A stretch of 48,710 nt of DNA from Spartobacteria bacterium (GTDB lineage: Bacteria; Verrucomicrobiota; Verrucomicrobiia; Chthoniobacterales; UBA10450), in the NCBI GenBank assembly GCA_003169975.1, contig PNAA01000049.1, forward strand, positions 57,499 through 106,208, written 5' to 3'. Under the pieces are notes generated by a model. That model saw only the letters and a list, made by a program, of their open reading frames with translations. It searched no databases and was not told where the DNA came from. Every line of letters begins with the position of its first letter. The stretch's first letter is position 1. Both the position numbers and the translations under genes were made by a program. Of this stretch, positions 43,010 through 48,710 are shown piece by piece.

Positions 43010-43105
43010 CGTCATCTCGAGCGGAGTCGAGGGATCCCGGGGAAGTTACCTTAAAGAAAGCGCCACGGGATCCCTCGACTCCGCTGCGCTCCGCTCGGGG
43101 TGACG
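43010..43105. repeat. Palindromic interspersed repeat, GTCATCTCGAGCGGAG...GGGATCCC type
   Basis: Left arm CGTCATCTCGAGCGGAGTCG and right arm (other strand) CGTCACCCCGAGCGGAGCGC, each continuing with GAGGGATCCC, around ~25 bp (AAGTTACCTTAAAGAAAG). It is the same style as the element at 4004-4109 but with different arms, and it fills the gap between two convergent genes. Confidence 0.7.
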
Positions 43106-43118
43106 AAAATCTGCCGCG

Positions 43119-44267
43119 TTAGGCGAGCGCCTGGCTCAACCGCTTTTGGTAAACGCGAAACCGCTTGTAAAGTTCGCTTCCTAAATTCTCGTACTCGGCA
43201 CACATCAACCTGTTGCTCTCCAGCACGAGATGGCTGTCGATGAATTCGAAACCGCGCGCGAGCGCAGTCTGGGTTAATGCTTTCCCCAGCAAGACATTGA
43301 CTCCCCGGTTGCGGAATTCCTCTTTGACCGCGCCCAGCACGGCGTTGAGTTGCCTGGTTTTCCTGGCCGCCGCCAACATGTGCAGGAAACCGAACGGCAA
43401 AAGTTTCCCTCTCGCTTTTTGAATCCCCCGGCTCATGTCGGGAATGGCGACGACAAACCCGATCATTTCCTTCTGCTCATTTCGGACCAGCTTCAAAAAG
43501 GCTGGGTCGATGACCGGCAAGTACTGCGCTGCGAGGCGCCGCATTTCCGGTTCGCTCATCGGCACAAAGCCAAACAAGGGTGCGTAAGTTTCATTCACCA
43601 GACGCAAGGCCGGGATGATGTACGGCTTGATCTCCCGTTTGGTCTTGAACTCGACCAGTTCGAATTTGTGATTGCGCAGCAGGCGCTGGTAGACCTTCTC
43701 GTACAAAGCGGGATACTCTGCCCGCACGGGCAGTTTGTAGGACACGCAATCCAGTTCCTTGGTATAGCATTCGGCTTCCACCAACGCTCGCAGATAGGGC
43801 GGATTCGTCGGCGCCGCGATCACGGGCAGATGCTCGAAACCATCGATTTGGAGGCCCTGGGGATCTTTGTCCGAAAAACCAAACGGACCAATCAACCGAT
43901 CCATCCCTTTCTCGGCCGCCCATCCTTCCACGAAGCGAAGGAGGGTTTGGGCGATCACCTGTTCGTCGAGGCAATCCAGATTGAAAAAGCGCGCCGTTCT
44001 TTGCTCGGTCTGCTCGTTGTGCCGTCGATTAATGATCCCCATGATGCGGCCGACCGGTGCACCGTCCCGGCAGGCGATGACCCTGACGACTTCAGAATAA
44101 GCCAGCGCTGCGTTCGTTTTTGGGTTGTGGAACTTCCATTCATCCGCATAAATCGGCGGCACCCAGGAGGGGGAGGATTGGTAGAGCCGCTGCGGCAGAT
44201 AGATGTAGCGGCGAAGCGATTTTCTATCCGTCACTTTCAGGAGAGCGATGGATTCAGACGTATGCAA
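43119..44267 (-). CDS. GNAT-like acyltransferase, candidate bacterial ceramide synthase
   Basis: The 382-residue soluble protein (TTG at 44267 preferred; the upstream open frame to 44444 is not protein-like) starts near ALLKVTDRKSLRRYIYLPQR, then LYQSSPSWVPPIYADEW, GRIMGIINRRHNEQ, a RLIGPFGFSDKDPQGLQIDG block, and a C-terminal region with GNAT-like folding, VLGAVKEEFRNRGVNVLLGK. It resembles a Bacteroidota family of double-GNAT proteins. Bacterial ceramide synthases (bCerS) are GNAT acyltransferases too, so an N-acylation of a long-chain base is plausible. It is convergent with the phosphotransferase upstream. Start and role are uncertain. Confidence 0.6.
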   Translation of the reverse strand: MHTSESIALLKVTDRKSLRRYIYLPQRLYQSSPSWVPPIYADEWKFHNPKTNAALAYSEVVRVIACRDGAPVGRIMGIINRRHNEQTEQRTARFFNLDCLDEQVIAQTLLRFVEGWAAEKGMDRLIGPFGFSDKDPQGLQIDGFEHLPVIAAPTNPPYLRALVEAECYTKELDCVSYKLPVRAEYPALYEKVYQRLLRNHKFELVEFKTKREIKPYIIPALRLVNETYAPLFGFVPMSEPEMRRLAAQYLPVIDPAFLKLVRNEQKEMIGFVVAIPDMSRGIQKARGKLLPFGFLHMLAAARKTRQLNAVLGAVKEEFRNRGVNVLLGKALTQTALARGFEFIDSHLVLESNRLMCAEYENLGSELYKRFRVYQKRLSQALA

Positions 44268-44347
44268 GGGGTGACACTCTACATCAAAATTCCGCCGCCA
44301 ACGCACGCCTGCGCTGGCGAAATTTTTCTCCCGGACGCTTTCGCACC

Positions 44348-45493
44348 ATGCGCCAGGTCTTGATCCTGGCCGACGAATCCGCCGATTGGATCGTCGCTGG
44401 TCTGAGACAGCTCGAGCGGCTGCTGTGTGCGCTTGACGAATCACTGCGCGAGCCGGCCAAGGTGTGGGTAGTTTGGGATCCCAGGCTTTCTTCGGACCGG
44501 CGCTGGTTGCCGCGAGAACGGAACTTCACCCAGCTCGAAGTCTGCGAACTAGACGTGACCCCGGAAGATAAACTGCCCGCGGTTGAAATTGTTCTCGAGA
44601 CGCGACTCTTCCTTTATCGACAGTCCGGGGCGAGCGAATCACTACTTGCCACGATGGCGCAGGCTCGTGCCGAACGGCGAACCTACGCGCAGCATCTCGC
44701 CGCTCTGCAAATCACATGGGAGCGCTCGCGCGCGACCGACGGATGGGAGTACCTAACAGATGCCGCGCAAATTCCCGCCTGCGAAAAGCGGTTCCTGCGC
44801 GGCAGCGGCAAGTCGCAGGATGGATTGATCTCGCGTTTCATCAATCGTCCGATTTCCCGGGTGATGAGTCGCGCGCTTTTGAAAACTCCAGTTACCCCAA
44901 GCGCGTGGACGTTATCGATCTTTCTGCTCCCGCTCGCCGGCGCGGCGTTTTTGACTCGCGGCGATTACACCAGTGTGATCGTCGGGCTGCTCTTTTTCCA
45001 GCTTTACAGCATCCTCGACGGCTGCGATGGCGAGATTGCGCGCGCCAAATATATCGAGTCGCGGCGTGGCCGGCAGCTCGATACCTGGTGCGACACTCTC
45101 GGAAATCTGCTGCTGGTTGTCGGGCTCGGCTATGGCCTTTCGCGGCAAACGGCGCCGTCAACATTTTACTTTATTGAAAGTATAATCGTCGCGATTCTGA
45201 TTGTGACGAACGAGTTGCTCCTGGCCGCTCCAGCTCCGTCTCCGAAGAGAGCCGATGGCGCCCTCTACCCGCGTCATCAGCAAATGGTCGAGCGCTCGGG
45301 GCTCAATTTTCTCGGTGAACGATTCGTCTGGTGGCTGGTTCAGCTCACCAAACGCGACGTCGCGCTCCTCGCCTTCCTCTTCATCGCCTGGGCGGGCCGA
45401 CCAGCCTGGATCTTGCACCTGCTCGGCGCGGTGGCGGCGATCAGTTCGCTGCTCGCCGTTACATCATTCGCCCGCTCGAAACTCGCCCGTTAG
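44348..45493 (+). CDS. CDP-alcohol phosphotransferase with N-terminal domain (DIPP/PIP-synthase-like)
   Basis: The 381-aa membrane protein has an N-terminal soluble domain (~1-170) that looks like a degenerate nucleotidyltransferase, then FINRPISRVMSRALLKTPVT leading to the membrane domain. The catalytic motif is complete: DGEIAR, eight residues, G-x3-D-x3-D (GRQLDTWCD). The layout resembles enzymes that transfer CDP-inositol onto inositol phosphate or a diacylglycerol backbone. Its 3' end overlaps the convergent nucleotidyltransferase gene by 30 bp, and its TAG is part of the octamer CGTTAGGC. The exact alcohol cannot be read. Confidence 0.75.
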   Translation: MRQVLILADESADWIVAGLRQLERLLCALDESLREPAKVWVVWDPRLSSDRRWLPRERNFTQLEVCELDVTPEDKLPAVEIVLETRLFLYRQSGASESLLATMAQARAERRTYAQHLAALQITWERSRATDGWEYLTDAAQIPACEKRFLRGSGKSQDGLISRFINRPISRVMSRALLKTPVTPSAWTLSIFLLPLAGAAFLTRGDYTSVIVGLLFFQLYSILDGCDGEIARAKYIESRRGRQLDTWCDTLGNLLLVVGLGYGLSRQTAPSTFYFIESIIVAILIVTNELLLAAPAPSPKRADGALYPRHQQMVERSGLNFLGERFVWWLVQLTKRDVALLAFLFIAWAGRPAWILHLLGAVAAISSLLAVTSFARSKLAR

Positions 45494-46210
45494 GCGCGTC
45501 GCGGCTTCCTCCGCCTGCCCCAGCATCCCGCCGTCGTCGACGTCCTGCCACCACGCGTCCCCGATATCGATCGCGCGCGCCTTGTGGTCGGCCGCCATGG
45601 CACGGACGCCATCAGCTAGGCTGCAGTCGCCGTCGCGCCGGGCTTTGGCGAGATAACCAAAAATCTCCGGCGGACAGACAAAGATTCCGGTGTCGATCGC
45701 GTCGTAGCGGGCCAGTGTCTTTCCGATCGCGACAATGCGGTCCCCTTTGGTTTGCACCTTCATCGCATCGTCGAGATCGAAAATGGAACTGATCTTCCGG
45801 TCGATCGCGAGATTGAGTAGATCGGGATTCGCCTGCCTAACGAAAGTCTCCAGCAGCCGCGCTTCAAACAAGTGATCTCCCATCAGCAGCAAAAATGGCG
45901 TGGAGAGATGCGGCGCCGCGCAGAGAAGCGAAACCCCGTTTTGCTTTTGCCATTGAGCGTTGTGAATCGGACGCAGCCGCATCTCCTTCGGAACCAAAGG
46001 CGTCAATCCCGCGAGCAGCATTTCGCTTTCCCAGCCGACCACTGCGTGCAGCGTGGTCACGCCGACTTCGCGTAGCGCGTCGAGCGTATAGGAAATAAGC
46101 GGCCGTCCGCGGATCGGCACGAGCGCTTTGGGCAATGATTTGCCAGAAGCGCGCAGCCGCGAGCCCGTTCCGGCCATGAGAATGACTGCGTCGGTGAGCG
46201 AATTCATCAT
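45464..46210 (-). CDS. Nucleotidyltransferase, inositol-1-phosphate cytidylyltransferase-like
   Basis: The 248-aa soluble enzyme has the nucleotide-binding GTGSRLRASGKSLPKALVPI, the metal site LLLMGDHLFE and, later, IFDLDDAMKVQTKGD then DAIDTGIF. These last motifs match, as I remember, the inositol-1-phosphate cytidylyltransferases (IPCT) of archaea and Thermotogales, more than sugar-1-phosphate enzymes. It would make CDP-inositol or a similar activated alcohol for the two CDP-alcohol phosphotransferases. It is on the opposite strand to them, converging with the second by 30 bp. Confidence 0.7.
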   Translation of the reverse strand: MMNSLTDAVILMAGTGSRLRASGKSLPKALVPIRGRPLISYTLDALREVGVTTLHAVVGWESEMLLAGLTPLVPKEMRLRPIHNAQWQKQNGVSLLCAAPHLSTPFLLLMGDHLFEARLLETFVRQANPDLLNLAIDRKISSIFDLDDAMKVQTKGDRIVAIGKTLARYDAIDTGIFVCPPEIFGYLAKARRDGDCSLADGVRAMAADHKARAIDIGDAWWQDVDDGGMLGQAEEAATRLTGEFRAGE

Positions 46211-46954
46211 TTACCGCAACGGGTGCCCATAGCAGCTCAAATTCCAGCAGAAATGCCCCCTCCTCTACCAGCAAACTCTTGTCGCGCGCCGCCGCAGACG
46301 TAGCCGGGGGCGTTGACCACGGTCGAACCCAGCCGCACGGCCCTCGTTCGCGTCAGCGTCACCCCCGTTTTTGCTGGGCTGCCCTTGTTTGCATCAACAT
46401 TGCCTCTGTTTTTGTGGTGCCGTTGCGCGCGAGGAAGGAGGAGCAGCGAGCGGAGGAATTATTGCGTCAGGGTTTGGCCTGTCGGAGAGCAGTCCCGAGT
46501 TCGCGGCCTTGATGAAGCGTATCGTGTCTACCTGGAATATGGCGAGATGACCAAGATCGACCCCTATTTCGCTATTTCCGGACTTCAAAGGGGTGAAGAA
46601 TACGATTTTCCCAGGGGGTCTGAACTTCAAAGGGGTCAGGAAAATCATTTTCCTGAGGTGTCTGAAGACCGGAGGGTCAGGAAAATGATCGGGGCGACCC
46701 CTTGAAACGCCGTCGTGGCAATCTCCTTCGCCGCTTGTCCTCCGCAGGCTGGGATGTCGCAGATTCGAGCCCGGCATCGCACATTTTGTGTCGATAGTAA
46801 GCTCCGCCCCCCGCTTTCCGCCGCTTGGGCAGGCAGAGCGAGATTTGTGAAGCTGACCCCAATCCTCCAATCCCGCGGATGAGTAACCTTTGGTGCCGGG
46901 CGTAGCGCTTGATTGGCGCACCGTCCCGGCGCATCGGGTATCCAGAGCGGGTCC
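46211..46954. other. 744-bp stretch without a supportable gene
   Basis: No frame here has protein-like composition; the open frames overlap in all directions. The right half holds decayed REP-like repeats: TTCAAAGGGGTCAGGAAAAT and GGAGGGTCAGGAAAATGATC are near-copies, and a 21-bp palindrome lies at 46636-46656. Near 46745 a GATTCGAGCCCGGCATCGC piece looks like a tRNA 3' fragment, but it does not fold. Confidence 0.5.
46636..46656. repeat. 21-bp near-perfect palindrome, REP-like
   Basis: TCAGGAAAAT, one base, ATTTTCCTGA. It is part of a GGGGTCAGGAAAAT repeat also present just upstream and downstream. Such repeats accompany REP-associated (Y1) transposases elsewhere; no such gene is seen in this window. 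Confidence 0.6.
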
Positions 46955-48027
46955 CTAATCCAGCGGACTCTTCACCCCGAGGCCCGGCTTATTGAGCACA
47001 TGGGTATAGATCATGGTTGTCGAAACATCCTTGTGCCCCAACAACTCCTGCACCGTCCGAATGTCATACCCATTCTCCAGCAAGTGCGTCGCAAACGAAT
47101 GCCGCAGCGTGTGACAGCTCGCTGGCTTGGCGATGCGCGACTTTTGCACCGCCACCTTGACGGCGTTTTGCAGATTTTTCTCGCCCACATGATGCCGACG
47201 CAGCACCGGACGACCGTCCGCCGCTGCCCCGCGCGGATCGACCGACCGCTTCTCCGCGGGAAAGACCCATTGCCGCGCCGCGCCGGGATTCTTCCGTGCA
47301 TTGGCATCGGGCAACCAGACCGTGCCAAACCCCTCCGCCAGTTCCCGCTCATGAACCGCTTGCACCCGCTCCAGATGCTCGCGCAGCGCCGGCGCCACCG
47401 TCACCGGCAGCATCGTCACCCGATCCTTGCCGCCTTTGGCATGGCGCAAAGTGATCTGCAGATAGCGGAAATCGACATCCTTGACTCGCAAACGCAGGCA
47501 TTCGAGGAGGCGCAGCCCGCTGCCGTAAAGGAGATCCGCCATGAGCCGGTATTGCCCGCCCAACTCCCGCAAGACCGCCTGCACCTCATCCCTGGCCAGC
47601 ACCACCGGCAGCTTGGGTGACGGCGCACCCGCTGGAGGCCCTCCACCACGCCCAATTTGCGTTCCAACACCACCTCGTAAAGGAAGAGCAGCGCATTGGG
47701 GGCCTGAATGGAGCAGCTAGGTGGCTGCGACATAGACTTCGCGAAGCGAAGCCCGCAGGGTTAGCTAGCCGGGAAGGCTAGCTAATCATTCTGGGTGGCT
47801 GCGGCCACTCTGCGTTCGCCCGCCAGGTAATTCAGGAACGCCGCCACCTCGGTCCCTCCCATTTCCTGCGGATGGCGTTTGCCATGGAAGAGAATAAAGC
47901 GCCGGATCCAGCCCAAATAGGCCTCCTCGGTGCGCAGGCTGTAATGGCGGGTGCGCAAAATCGTCCGCACTTGTTCGAGAAATTTAGGCTTGGCTCTTTC
48001 GCTTTTGTCGGGCAGACTCGTTGCTAT
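46955..48027 (-). pseudogene. intI: Integron-type tyrosine recombinase (IntI-like), disrupted
   Basis: Fragments of one gene on the minus strand. N-terminal: KPKFLEQVRTILRTRHYSLR then TEEAYLGWIRRFILFHGKRH, stopped at 47787 by an 81-bp insertion; middle: [18 protein letters not shown]; a single-base frameshift at ~47620; C-terminal: [12 protein letters not shown] onward to KSPLD. Catalytic residues of the C-terminal part survive (GLRLLE Arg, [17 protein letters not shown] His/Arg, LLGHKD His, TTMIYTHV Tyr). The insert between boxes with [12 protein letters not shown] and RRHHV is the extra region typical of integron integrases. The probable start codon is changed to ATA (48025-48027). The protein cannot be made full length. 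Confidence 0.85.
47707..47787. mobile_element. 81-bp palindromic insertion inside the integrase gene
   Basis: It separates CAGAAT from CAGGCC in the gene and keeps the frame (27 codons), but introduces a stop right at its left end on the gene's strand. Two hairpins: TTAGCTAGCC/GGCTAGCTAA with a GGGAA loop (47761-47785) and CTTCGCGAAG (47737-47746). A 10-bp GGTGGCTGCG occurs at 47720 and 47794, near the two ends. It resembles a miniature mobile repeat. Confidence 0.6.
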
Positions 48028-48098
48028 GCCTTCCTTTTATCCCCAATCCTGCCTCTTGAGCAACCGAAATAGGCGAATATCCGTTTCGTATACTATCT

Positions 48099-48105
48099 GT
48101 TAGAC
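48099..48105 (+). other. attI-like recombination core site GTTAGAC
   Basis: GTTAGAC fits the integron core consensus GTTRRRY, with crossover between G and T. It lies just beyond the 5' end of the integrase, where attI sits in integrons, and 37 bp before the start of the next, divergently read gene. A TATACT -10-like box at 48089-48094 could belong to the cassette promoter. No L-box or DR repeats were resolved. Confidence 0.55.
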
Positions 48106-48141
48106 GACTAGCACTCACTTCCAGTATTCTACCAAACAATT

Positions 48142-48710
48142 ATGTCCACACCTACTGGAGAAACGGTTCCCATCGAGAACAAGCGAGGCCGGCTAAAAGC
48201 ACTCTGGGCGGACCCGGTATGGAGCAAGGTAATTTCTAGTGGAATAATCGCAGTAATCGGAGTGATCGTCGGCGGTCTCGCATATCACTACAGGACTACT
48301 CCCGCCGCGATACCCCAGACTCCCGCCGTGACGCACGAGAGCTCAATAATCGAAACACGCAACGCGCTCATCAATGGATCGACATGGTATGGTACAACAT
48401 CCAGCATTAAGGTTCCCGGCGAAGAACCGGGTATTCCTCCATTCCCGATCACGTTCCATTTTGTCGTACGAGATAACCAGGTCACTGGTGGTACTACGTT
48501 CGAACACGATGGACGATGGTTCGAAACAAAATTTAAGGGTGAATTTTATAACGAGTCTTATATCAAGTTGGAGTACTGGCACATCAACGGCGTCAATGCA
48601 TTCGGCTACATGATACTTAAACTTGATCACCTCGCTACGACAATGTCCGGTAAATGTGTCGTATATGGCTCAATTACTCAGCGAATAAGCGTAGAAGCTA
48701 TCCGAAAAGT
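48142..48710 (+). CDS. First integron cassette gene: membrane-anchored hypothetical protein (partial at right edge)
   Basis: From ATG 48142 the frame runs to the window end (189 codons). Features: a charged cytoplasmic N-terminus, one transmembrane helix (ISSGIIAVIGVIVGGLAYHY, residues 31-50), and a long extracytoplasmic part with WYGTTSSIKVPGE and TFHFVVRDNQVTGGTTFEHD. No domain is recognised. The base composition is clearly more AT-rich than the host genes, with codons such as ATA and TTA used freely. That and its position after attI fit a recently acquired cassette. The attC end lies beyond the window. Confidence 0.75.
   Translation, partial: MSTPTGETVPIENKRGRLKALWADPVWSKVISSGIIAVIGVIVGGLAYHYRTTPAAIPQTPAVTHESSIIETRNALINGSTWYGTTSSIKVPGEEPGIPPFPITFHFVVRDNQVTGGTTFEHDGRWFETKFKGEFYNESYIKLEYWHINGVNAFGYMILKLDHLATTMSGKCVVYGSITQRISVEAIRK

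Larger units (their letters stand above)
4676..45842. repeat. Dispersed CGTTAGGC octamer (34 exact copies, mostly TCGTTAGGC)
   Basis: Plus-orientation copies start at 6368, 7280, 13604, 16349, 19850, 23978, 25219, 25837, 26617, 32079, 32707, 35591, 38621, 39011, 40035, 41293, 42012, 43117 and 45488. Reverse copies (GCCTAACG) start at 4676, 6740, 7669, 9043, 10755, 17235, 17737, 26217, 27643, 28894, 30195, 33407, 36912, 42930 and 45835. In 29 of 34 the base before C is T. Counts were made by eye. It lies in coding DNA in several frames (Ser/Thr-Leu-Gly 12, Pro-Asn 5, Val-Arg 5, Leu-Thr 3) and at gene ends. Near matches (CGTTAGTC, CCCTAACG) were not counted. Confidence 0.8.

Noticed and set aside
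42930-43124. GCCTAACG ... CGTTAGGC pair flanking a palindromic repeat as an attC site
   Set aside because: Spacing (195 bp) is above the usual attC range and the bases next to the core boxes do not pair.
46745-46790. tRNA gene fragment (GATTCGAGCCCGGCATCGC)
   Set aside because: T-stem halves do not pair and no other tRNA arms are present.

Overview
The window is GC-rich bacterial chromosome, most likely from a soil or freshwater member of the Verrucomicrobiota (Chthoniobacterales-like). That placement is an inference. It rests on a large secreted autotransporter-type beta-strand repeat protein, DUF5069, DUF72 and GxxExxY families, weak Shine-Dalgarno signals, and many short palindromic interspersed repeats. 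No rRNA is present.

Layout. 1-535 is a Kelch-repeat secreted protein cut by the left edge. 810-3954 is a leftward housekeeping block (nadK, tlyA, bioA, small unknown). 4122-7853 is a rightward block (CPBP protease, ComF, accD, folC). 7979-15741 holds FTR1 iron permease, a methyltransferase, an Stf0-like sulfotransferase, metG, a TMEM175-type channel, purB, a small protein and DedA. 15841-22980 has an MsbA-like exporter, an acyltransferase, a GxxExxY protein, a glycosyltransferase and the beta-strand protein. This part is studded with one repeat family and ends in two decayed gene fragments. 22981-26665 encodes a secreted HtrA-like protease, a paralogue that has lost catalytic residues, and a HAD phosphatase. 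26764-31138 runs leftward (pfkA, D-Ala-D-Ala carboxypeptidase, DUF4410 lipoprotein, DUF2062, DUF72), followed by two tRNA genes. 31570-35236 is a leftward six-gene run headed by TetR (small protein, SDR, HtrA-like protease, thioredoxin, DUF5069), divergent from a DHA2-type MFS exporter. hsp20 and lon overlap in a stress unit at 37000-39833.

40740-46210 is the most interesting gene set. It has an AONS/serine-palmitoyltransferase-like enzyme, two CDP-alcohol phosphotransferases with complete catalytic motifs, a GNAT-like protein resembling those of Bacteroidota lipid loci, and a sugar- or inositol-phosphate nucleotidyltransferase. Together they look like a sphingolipid/inositol-phosphate headgroup pathway. 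From 46955 to the right edge there is an integron platform: an integron-type integrase pseudogene, an attI-like core site, and the first, AT-richer cassette gene running off the window.

One signal cuts across all of this. The octamer CGTTAGGC (usually TCGTTAGGC) occurs about 34 times on the two strands, where roughly two are expected by chance. It lies in every reading frame, forms the stop codon of six genes, and is absent from the repeat-rich and integron segments.
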